Below, piece after piece: positions 43,912-52,507 of a stretch of DNA of 64,000 nucleotides (position 1 is its first letter; every line of letters begins with the position of its first letter). This DNA is from Gemmatimonadota bacterium. Its GTDB lineage: Bacteria > Gemmatimonadota > Gemmatimonadetes > Gemmatimonadales > Gemmatimonadaceae. The stretch covers positions 31,432 through 95,431 of the forward strand of contig JAIUOB010000007.1 in the NCBI GenBank assembly GCA_020161135.1, in the 5' to 3' direction. The notes under the pieces are model-generated. The model saw only the letters and a list, made by a program, of their open reading frames with translations. It made no database searches and was not told the DNA's origin. Position numbers and translations under genes: made by a program.

Positions 43912-44489
43912 GCCTGCTCCCGCGCGCGGAAGGCGACGCCCAACCCCAGCACCATGGCACCGAGGGCGAGCACACCACCCGTGGCGGGGAGCGACGTGGC
44001 CGTGAAGTTGAGCAGCGCCTTGCTGCCGATGAGCGGCGGCTGGTAGGTCATGCCGGGCACCTTGATGGGCGCGTGCTCCAGGTCGAGGTTGTGGCCGTAG
44101 TCGTACTCCCAGCGCCAGAAATCGGCGAGCCCCACGAGCGCACTCACGAGGAGCAGCACGGCCCAGGTCCGCATGAACGCGCGACGCCCCATCCAGGCGA
44201 CGAGGAGCCCCAACGCTGCCATCGCGAGGATGCCGGGGCGCATCACGCGCAGCTCGGGAATGGCGTCGGGTTCGATGCGCTGCATGCCGATGTAGTGATT
44301 GAGCCCGTTGATGTTCTGCAGGTCGTTCGGGCCCACGCCCGCCACCGTATGCGCCCAGATGTACATGCCCAGTCCTTCGGGGTACTGCGGCGCCGTGAGG
44401 GACACCCGCCAGAGCGGGAACAGCACGGCACTCCCCAGGGCGACGGAGGCAAGCGCGAACAGCAAGCGGGCGTTACGCGAGACTTTCAT
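43908..44489 (-). CDS. Membrane protein at the NosB position of a clade II nos operon
   Basis: 193 aa with four predicted membrane helices (LLFALASVALGSAVLFPLW; GILAMAALGLLVAWM; MRTWAVLLLVSALVGLADF; LPATGGVLALGAMVLGLG). Periplasmic loops hold HYIGMQRIEPDAIP and ALLNFTATSLP plus conserved His/Trp pairs (YGHNLDLEHAPI). Directly downstream of nosZ in many clade II operons is nosB, a membrane protein of similar size and unknown role; position and topology fit, but I do not claim sequence identity. ATG 44489 gives a clean first helix; no strong ribosome binding site was seen, so translation may depend on nosZ. Confidence 0.75.
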   Translation of the reverse strand: MKVSRNARLLFALASVALGSAVLFPLWRVSLTAPQYPEGLGMYIWAHTVAGVGPNDLQNINGLNHYIGMQRIEPDAIPELRVMRPGILAMAALGLLVAWMGRRAFMRTWAVLLLVSALVGLADFWRWEYDYGHNLDLEHAPIKVPGMTYQPPLIGSKALLNFTATSLPATGGVLALGAMVLGLGVAFRAREQA

Positions 44490-44585
44490 GAGAGAGGGAG
44501 ACGTGGGGCGGGGTGTCTGGAGCACCACCGCCCCCGTCCTCCAACTGGAAGGTGTGTGTCGGTGCAGGCGAGTCCGCAGTCGGGC

Positions 44586-46685
44586 TCAGCGCGGCTTGGG
44601 CGTCTGCGACGGCATCGCATGCCCGGCGTGCGGGTTGGGCGACGAACTCGGCGCCACACTTCCCGGCGGCGTCGGCAGCGTCACGCCACGCGCCGCGGCC
44701 CGCGCCACCTGGCCCTGCGCCTTGAGCGTGTTGCCGGACAGCGGTACGCTCGATCCCACCGGCGACACGCGCACATACCCCTGCATCTCCTGGTGCAACG
44801 CCGAGCAGAAGTCGGTGCAGTACATCGGGTACACGCCGATCGCCTTCGGCACCCACTTCAGCGTGCGCGTCTCGCCCGGCATGATGAGCAGCTCGGCGTT
44901 GGTCGCGCCCTGGATCGCGAAGCCGTGCGGGATGTCCCAGTCCTGCTCGAGGTTTGTGACGTGGAAGAGCACCGTGTCACCCACCTGCACGCCCTCGATG
45001 TTGTCCGGCGCGAAGTGCGAGCGAATGGCCGCCATGCGCACGTGCACCACCTTGCCGCTCCGGCTCACCCCGACTTCCCGCTCACTCTTCGTCACCTGCG
45101 GGTGCCGGTTCTCGGCCAGCGTGTAGAACTTCTTCTGGATCTTCTTGACCACGTCGGCCGCGATGGCGTTCGCATAGTGCGGCTCGCCGGTCGTCGGGAA
45201 GTCCAGGATGAGCTTCATCTTGTCGCCCGAGATGTCGTAGAGCTGCGCCGACTGCGTGAGCTCCGGGCCCGTCGGGAGGTAGCGATCCTTCGTGATCTTG
45301 TTCATCGCCACCACGTACTTGCCGGCCGGCTTGGCCGTCGCGCCGCCGGGAATCATGAGGTGGCCAATCGAGTAGTAGGTCGGCGCGCGGTCGACGATCT
45401 CCCACGTGCCGAGCTTCCACTTCACGATCTCCGACGAGATGAACATCGATGTGTAGGCGTAGCCCTTGCCGTCGAACTCGGTGTGCAGGGGGCCGAGCCC
45501 CGGATCCTTCACCTCACCGGCGAGGATCGCCTCGTACTTCACCACCGGAATGCCGTCGATCTCGGTCTCGTACGCCTTGTCCTTGATGGCCTGCTGCAGC
45601 TTGGTGAACGAGTGCACCGGAATGACCGTCGCCAGCTTGCCACCGGCCACGATGTACTCGCCGCTCGGATCCACGTCGGCGCCGTGCGGCGACTTGGGCG
45701 TCGGCAGGAACCAGATCGAGTTCGGGCAGCTCTGCGGCGTCAGCATCCGCACCTGCTTCTTCGTCACCGAGGTCGCCTGGCGCGTGAACTCGTCCATGTG
45801 GTTGTGCATGTACTCCGCCGGCCACACCTCACCCTTGCCGGACGCGGCACACGCCTCGAGCGACTTCCAGTTGATGGCGGCGATGAAGTCCTTGTCGGCC
45901 TTCGACGCGTTCACCTCGAGCTTCTCGTACGCCTGCTCCGAGTTGTAGCTCGTGAAGAAGACCCAGTCCTTGCTCGGGCCCTTGCCGGCGCGCGCGAGGT
46001 CGTAGTTGTAGCCGGGCACGAGGAGCTGGAACGCGACGTCCATCTTGCCGGGCTCGTTGGCCTTCACGAACGAGATGGTGCCGCGGAAGGCCTTCTTGTA
46101 CTCACTGATCGCCACGTCCTTCTGCGGGATGGGCAGCGAGAAGCGCGTCGACGCGACCACGTACTCGCTGTTCGACGTGATGAAGGGCGAGCCGTGGTTG
46201 CCCCCCGAGTTCGGGATCTGCAGGATCTCGCTCGTCTCGAAGGTCGCCAGGTCCACCCGCGCCACGCGCGGCGTGTTGTTGGCGTTCACGAAGATCCAGC
46301 GGCCGTCGTCCTCGCCGTTCGTCTGCGACAGCGCCGTGTGGTGGAGGTCATCCCACGGGATGTTCCCGAAGGTCGTCTCCAGCATCGGCTTGGTCTCTTC
46401 CGAGTAGCCGTACCCGTTCTCGGGGAACTGCGAGAAGACCGGGACGATGCGCAGCAGCCGCCCGCTGGGCAGGCCGTAGACACCGATCTGGCCGTTGAAG
46501 CCGCCCGACATGAAGGCGTAGAACTCGTCGTGCGTGCCGGGGGCGACATAGGCCTTCTGTGCGGCGTCGCCGGCGCCGATGGCACCAGTACGGCCGGTGG
46601 CCGGAGCGCAGGCGTAGCCCAGCGTGAGCAAGGCGGCAACCGCCGCCGAGGCGGCAAGCCAACCGGTGCGGTGGGAGGTCGACAT
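44586..46685 (-). CDS. nosZ: Nitrous oxide reductase, Sec-exported clade II type
   Basis: 699 aa. Reduces N2O to N2 in the periplasm. The signal is a plain hydrophobic Sec type (no twin arginine; ends GYAC at residue 26, a weak lipobox), which marks clade II. CuZ ligands begin with DDLHHTALS (His 115/116) and continue in the seven-bladed propeller (GNHGSPF; EYMHNHMDEF; SPHGADVDPSG; GLGPLHTEFDG; GEPHYANAI). The CuA cupredoxin domain has C623, C627, H631 and M634 in CTDFCSALHQEM. A His/Pro/Ser-rich tail (PNPHAGHAMP) may bind copper. Start 46685 was preferred over the longer frame to 46784, which crosses the operator region. Confidence 0.97.
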   Translation of the reverse strand: MSTSHRTGWLAASAAVAALLTLGYACAPATGRTGAIGAGDAAQKAYVAPGTHDEFYAFMSGGFNGQIGVYGLPSGRLLRIVPVFSQFPENGYGYSEETKPMLETTFGNIPWDDLHHTALSQTNGEDDGRWIFVNANNTPRVARVDLATFETSEILQIPNSGGNHGSPFITSNSEYVVASTRFSLPIPQKDVAISEYKKAFRGTISFVKANEPGKMDVAFQLLVPGYNYDLARAGKGPSKDWVFFTSYNSEQAYEKLEVNASKADKDFIAAINWKSLEACAASGKGEVWPAEYMHNHMDEFTRQATSVTKKQVRMLTPQSCPNSIWFLPTPKSPHGADVDPSGEYIVAGGKLATVIPVHSFTKLQQAIKDKAYETEIDGIPVVKYEAILAGEVKDPGLGPLHTEFDGKGYAYTSMFISSEIVKWKLGTWEIVDRAPTYYSIGHLMIPGGATAKPAGKYVVAMNKITKDRYLPTGPELTQSAQLYDISGDKMKLILDFPTTGEPHYANAIAADVVKKIQKKFYTLAENRHPQVTKSEREVGVSRSGKVVHVRMAAIRSHFAPDNIEGVQVGDTVLFHVTNLEQDWDIPHGFAIQGATNAELLIMPGETRTLKWVPKAIGVYPMYCTDFCSALHQEMQGYVRVSPVGSSVPLSGNTLKAQGQVARAAARGVTLPTPPGSVAPSSSPNPHAGHAMPSQTPKPR

Positions 46686-46707
46686 GGAGAGGGACCCAGA
46701 GATGAGT

Positions 46708-46757
46708 GGTCGTGCACGGGGGACAGCGGGGCCGTCGTGGCCTCCGGTCGTGCACGG
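46708..46757. promoter_or_regulatory. Twelve-base direct repeats in the nosZ/nsrR intergenic region
   Basis: GGTCGTGCACGG occurs at 46708-46719 and again at 46746-46757, 38 bases apart; each contains the 8-base palindrome CGTGCACG. They lie in the untranslated leader of nosZ, between its ATG and the divergent Rrf2 gene. Further up, an AT-richer stretch (46768-46800) with TTGGATACTTCATACC may carry the promoters. The repeats are a plausible operator, but not a recognised NsrR or FNR consensus. Confidence 0.45.
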
Positions 46758-46861
46758 ACGAATCTCGGATCTTGGATACTTCATACCAGTCAGTGATTCA
46801 CCGGACTTCTTCGGGGATTCCCCGACGCGGAAGCCTTCCGTCCCCGGCGAGCTTTAGCGGT

Positions 46862-47323
46862 ATGCGACTCACCCGCTTCACCGACAACGCGCTCCGCTGC
46901 CTCATGGTCCTCGGCTGGGAGCCCGACAAGGCCCACACCGTGCAGTCCATCGCGCGCAGCATGAGCATGTCCTATGAGCACCTGGTGAAGATCGTGCAAC
47001 GACTCGCCGAACTCGGCTACGTCGAGACGGTGCGCGGGCGCCACGGCGGCGTGAAGCTCGCGCGCGCGCCGGAGTTGGTGCGCATTGGCGATGTCGTGCG
47101 CGCGACCGAGGAAAGTCTCGCGCTGGTCGAGTGCTTCACCCCGGGGACAAACGCCTGTCCCGTGGCCCCGGCCTGTCAGTTGGCGGGCTTCCTGGACGAC
47201 GCGCTCACCGCGTTTCTCGCCGTGCTCGACCAGCGCACGTTGGCCGACGTCCTCGAGCCGCGCGAGCAGCTCGTCCCGCTGCTACGCACGACGCCCACGC
47301 GCCTGGCGCGTGGGCGTGGCTAG
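46862..47323 (+). CDS. Rrf2 family regulator, NsrR-like nitric-oxide sensor
   Basis: 153 aa. Winged-helix DNA-binding start MRLTRFTDNALRCLMVLGWE with the Rrf2 wing block GYVETVRGRHGGVKLAR. Three cysteines CFTPGTNACPVAPAC (spacing x7 and x5) would hold an Fe-S cluster as in NsrR, which senses NO. It is divergent from nosZ across 176 bases, so it very likely controls the nos operon; NO-responsive control of N2O reductase is common in denitrifiers. NsrR rather than IscR or RirA is chosen from the cysteine spacing and the location. Confidence 0.87.
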   Translation: MRLTRFTDNALRCLMVLGWEPDKAHTVQSIARSMSMSYEHLVKIVQRLAELGYVETVRGRHGGVKLARAPELVRIGDVVRATEESLALVECFTPGTNACPVAPACQLAGFLDDALTAFLAVLDQRTLADVLEPREQLVPLLRTTPTRLARGRG

Positions 47324-47342
47324 CGGGAAGGCACCGCGGGCG

Positions 47343-47900
47343 CTACTTGGCAGGCGGCACCAGCACGGCGTCGATCACGTGCACCCAGCCGTTCGATGCG
47401 CGCACGGACGCCACGATCTTCGCGCTCCCAATGAATGTACTGCCGTCCTTCTTCGTGATGCGCTCCGTGCCGCCGCTCACCATGCCCAATTCCTGACCGT
47501 CGGTGAACGCATCGACGTCGAGCGCCGACGTGGTGACGTGATGCTGCAGGACCTCCTTGAGTTGGCTCACGTTGCCGGGCTCGAGCAGTGAGGCGACGGT
47601 GCCGGCCGGCAGCTTGTCGAAGGCCGCGTTGGTGGGGGCGAACACGGTGAACGGACCCGGATTGGCCAACGGATCGACGAGCTTGGCCGCCTGCAGCGCC
47701 GTCACGAGTGTGGTGTGGTCCTTCGAGCCCACGGCGATGCGGACGACACTGGGCGTGGAGGTGCTGTCCTCCACGGCCGCCTGACCGCCGGCGGGCGGTG
47801 CGCCCTCGGCCGCGTCAGCGGACTGGTCTTGAGCAGCTCGCCCGCAGGCGGCGAGCAACAGGCAGGCAAGCGTGGCGGTCCAATGCAGGTGGCGTGACAT
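47343..47900 (-). CDS. Fasciclin-domain lipoprotein
   Basis: 185 aa. Signal with classical lipobox LLLAAC; ATG 47900 with GGAG five bases upstream. A single FAS1 domain follows a Ser/Ala-rich linker: TLVTALQAAKLVDPLANPGP, the FTVFAPTNAAFDKLP block and the closing VHVIDAVLVPP. FAS1 domains mediate adhesion or protein contacts; some occur beside denitrification genes. It begins 58 bases after the NnrS-like gene, so the two may be co-transcribed, and converges with the Rrf2 gene. Confidence 0.88.
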   Translation of the reverse strand: MSRHLHWTATLACLLLAACGRAAQDQSADAAEGAPPAGGQAAVEDSTSTPSVVRIAVGSKDHTTLVTALQAAKLVDPLANPGPFTVFAPTNAAFDKLPAGTVASLLEPGNVSQLKEVLQHHVTTSALDVDAFTDGQELGMVSGGTERITKKDGSTFIGSAKIVASVRASNGWVHVIDAVLVPPAK

Positions 47901-47958
47901 GACAGCTCCGAGTCGACGTGAATGAGACGGTGGAGAGGACGGGCACCACAGCGCGTCG

Positions 47959-49305
47959 TCAGGACAGCATGATCCGACGCGCGGACACGGGGCCGCGTGG
48001 CGCGCGCCCGCGCGCGACGCGCACGCGCCACCACAGCCCGACATGCGTCGCGAGCACACACACCACGCCGCCGCTCCAGCAGAGCGCGGCGCCGCGTGCC
48101 CACGCGGGGTTACCAGCGAGGAGCGCAATGACCAGCGCGACCCAGCCACACGACAGCGCGCCGCACGACCCCCACAGCAGGTCGGTGCGCAGCAGCGCGT
48201 TGGGCGGCGCCGGCGGCACGGCGACCGCGGGCCCGCCGGCGCTGCGTGCACGCGCCGCCTGCGCGGCCACGGTCATGCGCGGCAGGATGCGCGCGAGCAC
48301 GCCGGCGAGCAGCGTGACGAGCCAGCCGACGACGAGGGCGACGAGCAACGCGGCCCAGCGACGAAACGCGTACGCATCGCCCACGATGAGCAGGAGGCCG
48401 ACGCACACGGCCACGGCCAGCGCAGCGAACGCCGAGACGAGATGCCACAGCACCGCATCGAGCCCGCGGCCGCGTCGGCGCCACCAGCGCCGCGCGAGCG
48501 ACAGCGACAGGATGCCGCTCGCGAGCAACGCGAGCGCGCTCACGCGCATGACCACACCCGCACCGAGCACCGCGCCGGCCGTGAAGGCCGTGAGCGCGAG
48601 GGTGCAGAGCCAGAGCAGTGCACGCAACAGGCGCGCGTCGTCACCCGGTGCCTGCAGGAACGTGGGAAGCATCCGGCTGCCCACGCCGATCGCAGACAGT
48701 GTGCCGAATCCCACGGCCCCGAGCAGCGCGTGCGCCGCGAGCAGGGCCATGCGGTCGACGTGCCACCAGCCGAACGTCTCGCCCAGGCGTGCCGCGGCCA
48801 CGAACATGCCGGCGCCAAGCGCGCTGTGCGCGACGAGCAGGTACCAGCCGACGAGCTTTCCCTGCACGGACACGCGGTAGGCGCGCAGCACGTTGCGCGA
48901 GGAGGCACCCATGCCGGCAAAGAGCAGCGTCCACCCGATGCCCTGCGCCGCGCCATGCCACCACCAGAAGCCGAGCACCAGCAACAAGGTGCCGGCGCTG
49001 TGCAGCGCGAGTGCTAGGTAGCCGAGTCGCACGCTGCGCAGCGGCACACCGAGCCCCACGGGCACGAACTGATGCAGCGTGCCGGTGATGGCGGTGCCCA
49101 CCACGCCGAGCGTCAGCACATGCACGAGTGCGAACACGGCGGGGGCGAACACGTCGCCGCGCGCGAGCGCGGGCGCCACCACGGGGAGCAGCGCGGCGGC
49201 CACGGCGAGCCAGCCGAGGCTGGCCGCCAGGAAGGCGACGGGAAGGGTGAGCGGCGGGGCCGGGGTGGCGGTCGGGGCCAGCGGCAGGGACGAAAAAGTA
49301 GGCAT
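47959..49305 (-). CDS. Polytopic membrane protein, NnrS / haem-copper oxidase subunit I-like
   Basis: 448 aa with about 12 transmembrane helices. Histidines recur on helices in a pattern seen in NnrS and haem-copper oxidase I relatives: FALVHVLTLG, GTLHQFVPVG, LLVAHSALGAG, LLAAHALLGAVGFGTLS and DAVLWHLVSA. NnrS-type proteins are haem/copper membrane proteins that protect against nitric oxide. The location next to nosZ and an NsrR-like regulator supports an NO-related role, although the sequence itself only shows a His-rich 12-helix protein. No clear ribosome binding site precedes ATG 49305; the 273-base divergent gap leads to glnK. Confidence 0.72.
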   Translation of the reverse strand: MPTFSSLPLAPTATPAPPLTLPVAFLAASLGWLAVAAALLPVVAPALARGDVFAPAVFALVHVLTLGVVGTAITGTLHQFVPVGLGVPLRSVRLGYLALALHSAGTLLLVLGFWWWHGAAQGIGWTLLFAGMGASSRNVLRAYRVSVQGKLVGWYLLVAHSALGAGMFVAAARLGETFGWWHVDRMALLAAHALLGAVGFGTLSAIGVGSRMLPTFLQAPGDDARLLRALLWLCTLALTAFTAGAVLGAGVVMRVSALALLASGILSLSLARRWWRRRGRGLDAVLWHLVSAFAALAVAVCVGLLLIVGDAYAFRRWAALLVALVVGWLVTLLAGVLARILPRMTVAAQAARARSAGGPAVAVPPAPPNALLRTDLLWGSCGALSCGWVALVIALLAGNPAWARGAALCWSGGVVCVLATHVGLWWRVRVARGRAPRGPVSARRIMLS

Positions 49306-49448
49306 ATGGGATGCAAGAAACCTGCGGAGGGGCCGTCCCCTGCCAGTCGGCGAGTCCCTGACGCCGTGTGCGGCAGGACCGCGCGCGACTCAGGCCGCGC
49401 GGGCTCGTCTCAGTTTTATGCGGCATATGTTCGGTTGAATGGCATTTC

Positions 49449-49485
49449 TTGGCGCACTGCCTGCAGAATTGTGCGCAAAACGCAC
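49449..49485 (+). promoter_or_regulatory. Sigma-54-like promoter and small palindrome upstream of the PII-AmtB pair
   Basis: TTGGCGCACTGCCTGCA (49449-49465) has the GG-N10-GC core of a -24/-12 promoter. Just downstream GTGCG-CAAAA-CGCAC (49471-49485) is an exact palindrome near the expected start site. Both are within an AT-richer patch 95-130 bases before ATG 49579. Sigma-54 control of glnK-amtB is common in other bacteria; four of the semi-conserved positions do not match, so this is tentative. The gap 49306-49578 holds no gene. Confidence 0.4.
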
Positions 49486-49578
49486 CGTAGTTGACTCATC
49501 AACACATTTTCTGCGAACTTTGGCGCCGAAACGCGCGTTCAGGGTGTCAGGTTTGCACGTTCACGCTCTCGACTTCCC

Positions 49579-49989
<411 letters not shown>

Positions 49990-49990
49990 C

Positions 49991-51325
49991 GTGACCGCCA
50001 CCGTCGACACCGCCATCTCGGCCGGCGACACGGCCTGGGTGCTCGTCAGCACCGCCCTCGTGCTGCTCATGGTCCCGGGGCTCGCCTTCTTCTATGGAGG
50101 GCTCGTCCGCAACAAGAGCGCCCTCAACACCATGCTCATGTGCCTCGCCGCGCTCGCGGTGGTCACGGTGCAGTGGGTGCTGTTCGGCTACAGCCTCGCC
50201 TTCGCGCCCGGCTCGTCGGTCATCGGCGGTGGCGCCTTCCTCGCCTTCGGCGGCGTGGGCGCGGCGCCCAACGCCACCTATGCCGGCGCGTTGCCGCACG
50301 TGCTCTTCGCCGCCTTCCAGGGGATGTTCGCGGGCATCACTGTCGCGCTCTTCTCGGGCGCCATCATCGACCGCATGCGCTTCGCGGCGTATCTCGTCTT
50401 TGGCGTGCTCTGGACCACCTGCATCTACGACCCGCTCGCGCACTGGGTGTGGGGCGACGGCGGGTGGATCCGCACGCTCGGCGCACTCGACTTCGCCGGC
50501 GGCACCGTGGTGCACATCAGCGCCGGCGTCACGTCGGTCGTGCTGGCCCTCGTGCTCGGGCCGCGCCGCGAGTTCAAGAAGGTCCCCAACGTGCCGCACA
50601 GCGTGCCGTTCACGCTGCTCGGGGCCGGGCTCCTGTGGTTTGGCTGGTTCGGCTTCAACGCCGGATCGGCGCTCGCCGCCGACGGCATCGCGGCCAATGC
50701 GCTCGTCACCACGCACAGTGCCGCCGCTGCGGCGCTCGTCACCTGGATGCTGCTCGAGTACCGCAAGGGGGGCCGTGCGACGGCCGTGGGTGCCGCCACC
50801 GGCGCGGTGGTGGGGCTCGTCGCCATCACCCCGGCCGCAGGCTTCGTGACGCCCGCATCGGCGCTGCTCATCGGCGCACTCGCGGCCCCGGTGTCGTTCC
50901 TCGCGCTGCACTATCGCCCCACCACGCGCCTCGACGACACGCTCGACGTGTTCGCGTGCCACGGCGCGGCCGGCATCGTGGGGGCCGTGCTCACCGGCGT
51001 GTTCGCCACCAAGGCGGTCAACCCCAACGGCGCCGACGGACTCCTCGCCGGCAACGCGTCACTGCTGGGCATCCAGATCGCTGCCGTCGCCGCGACCATG
51101 GTGTTCGTGGGCGGCGCCAGTGTGGTGCTGCTCGTTGCACTGCGCGCCGTCATGCCGCTCCGCGTGAGCGTCGAGTCGGAAGTGCAGGGCATCGACATCG
51201 CCGAGCATGGCGAGGAGGCGTATCACGACGCCGACCTCTCCAACCTGAGCGCGCGCGCGACCATGCTGAGCGACGCGGTGGTGCTGCCGGTGAGCGACCT
51301 GGGCGCGCTGCGGCGCTCGGCGTAA
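49991..51325 (+). CDS. amtB: Ammonium channel AmtB
   Basis: 444 aa, 11 membrane helices. GTG start right after the glnK stop. The Amt signature GLAFFYGGLVRNKSALNTM, and the pore histidine pair in FAGGTVVHISAG and VFACHGAAGIVGAVL identify it. It conducts ammonia/ammonium into the cell and is blocked by PII. The cytoplasmic tail of about 45 residues (EVQGIDIAEHGEEAYH) resembles the usual Amt C-terminal region. Forms a two-gene operon with glnK. Confidence 0.96.
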   Translation: MTATVDTAISAGDTAWVLVSTALVLLMVPGLAFFYGGLVRNKSALNTMLMCLAALAVVTVQWVLFGYSLAFAPGSSVIGGGAFLAFGGVGAAPNATYAGALPHVLFAAFQGMFAGITVALFSGAIIDRMRFAAYLVFGVLWTTCIYDPLAHWVWGDGGWIRTLGALDFAGGTVVHISAGVTSVVLALVLGPRREFKKVPNVPHSVPFTLLGAGLLWFGWFGFNAGSALAADGIAANALVTTHSAAAAALVTWMLLEYRKGGRATAVGAATGAVVGLVAITPAAGFVTPASALLIGALAAPVSFLALHYRPTTRLDDTLDVFACHGAAGIVGAVLTGVFATKAVNPNGADGLLAGNASLLGIQIAAVAATMVFVGGASVVLLVALRAVMPLRVSVESEVQGIDIAEHGEEAYHDADLSNLSARATMLSDAVVLPVSDLGALRRSA

Positions 51326-51328
51326 AGA

Positions 51329-51354
51329 GGGCAGGGGGCGGGGGGGGCGGGGGG
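51329..51354 (+). other. G-quadruplex-forming tract after amtB
   Basis: Four runs of three to eight G separated by one or two bases (GGGCAGGGGGC then an 8-G run, C and a 6-G run) start four bases after the amtB stop. The tract fits the G3+N1-7 quadruplex rule on the plus strand. It lies in the 116-base gap before the zinc-ribbon gene, in the transcript leader of that gene or the trailer of amtB, and could affect either. Confidence 0.6.
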
Positions 51355-51441
51355 CGTCGGTCGCACCCGTCCGCTTCCGACAACTCCCGAACATCGCCCC
51401 GCTTGGCGCAAGCGCTGCCAGCGCCCACCGTTCATGGTGGC

Positions 51442-52479
51442 ATGTACGCTCACTGCATCTACTGCGTCGCCGCGCTGCGCACCAATACCGACGTCGACGG
51501 CTTTCCGGTGGGGCGGCAGCTCGCGTTCGACGACGCGCGCGGCCGCCTCTGGGTGGTGTGTTCACAGTGCGGTCGGTGGAACCTCAGCCCGCTCGAGACG
51601 CGCTGGGATGCGATCGAGACGTGCGCCCGGCTCTATGCACGCACCGCGCAGCGCGCGGGGGCGGCGCACATCGGACTCGCCCGCCTCGCCAGCGGTGTGC
51701 AGCTCATCCGCGTTGGTGCGCCGGCGCATGAGGAGTTCGCGGCGTGGCGCTATGGCCGCACCTTCGTCACGCGGCGTCGGCGCGCGTACGCCACTGCGGC
51801 GACGCTGGCGGTCGTGGCGGCCGGAACGCTGACGCTGCAGCATGCGAGCCCCGCGTTGTACGCGGCGCTCCCCATGGCCGCGCTGCTCCCGCACGTGGGC
51901 AGCCTCCTCGGCCTGTATCGCACCACCATGCGGCCCACTGCCCGGCTTACGGGCGGCGATGGCCGCGCCACCGTGGTACGCGGTACGTCGGTGTCGCGTC
52001 TCCGGCTGCTGACCGACGCCGACGCGCCCGGCGGATGGATGCTGCAGGTGCCCTCTGGAGGGGCGGTGGCGCGACTCACCGGCGACGCCGCCACGCGCGT
52101 GCTCGCGCGTGTGCTCGCGCACACGAACCATGCAGGCGGTGGTGACCGCATGGTGCGCGATGCGGTGCACGCACTCGCCCAGCGTGGTACGGGCAGCGCC
52201 TTTCTCCGCGACTATGCCACGCGCCACGGTGGCGTGGTGGCCAACCCCATGCACTCGCGCGTCACCGCCGACTGGCTCGCGCTCGAGATGGCATTGCACG
52301 AGGACGCGGAGCGGAAGGCGCTCGACGGCGACCTCGCGGCGCTCGAGGTCGCGTGGCAGGAGGCCGAAGCGCTGGCGGCGATCGCCGACAACCTGCTCAC
52401 ACCCACGTCGGTGCTCGAACGCGTGCAGCGCTGGCGCGAGCAGCGCACGCCACGCATAGAGCGCGTACTCGACGGCTGA
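51442..52479 (+). CDS. Zinc-ribbon membrane protein of unknown function
   Basis: 345 aa. Starts with a two-knuckle ribbon (CIYC at residues 5-8 and CSQC near 41), then a basic region and two adjacent membrane helices (AATLAVVAAGTLTLQ and YAALPMAALLPHVGSLLGLY, about 115-152). The long C-terminal part is soluble and ends in a charged helical stretch (LDGDLAALEVAWQEAEALAA). ATG 51442 is chosen since the zinc ribbon follows directly; the earlier frame overlaps amtB. No homologous family is recognised. Its distance to the glnK-amtB pair gives no clear functional link. Confidence 0.75.
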   Translation: MYAHCIYCVAALRTNTDVDGFPVGRQLAFDDARGRLWVVCSQCGRWNLSPLETRWDAIETCARLYARTAQRAGAAHIGLARLASGVQLIRVGAPAHEEFAAWRYGRTFVTRRRRAYATAATLAVVAAGTLTLQHASPALYAALPMAALLPHVGSLLGLYRTTMRPTARLTGGDGRATVVRGTSVSRLRLLTDADAPGGWMLQVPSGGAVARLTGDAATRVLARVLAHTNHAGGGDRMVRDAVHALAQRGTGSAFLRDYATRHGGVVANPMHSRVTADWLALEMALHEDAERKALDGDLAALEVAWQEAEALAAIADNLLTPTSVLERVQRWREQRTPRIERVLDG

Positions 52480-52507
52480 CGCGCGCGCTCACGCGCATCG
52501 CCCTCGC

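Noticed and set aside
46768..46800. NsrR consensus operator between nosZ and the Rrf2 gene
   Set aside because: Tried the TTGGATACTTCATACC stretch as an inverted repeat; the arms do not pair (two of seven positions).
49493..49504. TTGACTCATCAA as an FNR/Anr box upstream of glnK
   Set aside because: FNR half-sites need six bases between TTGA and TCAA; here there are four.
50140..52479. 779-codon plus-strand frame covering amtB and the zinc-ribbon gene
   Set aside because: The first two thirds are in the wrong frame of amtB; only the part from 51442 is a real gene.
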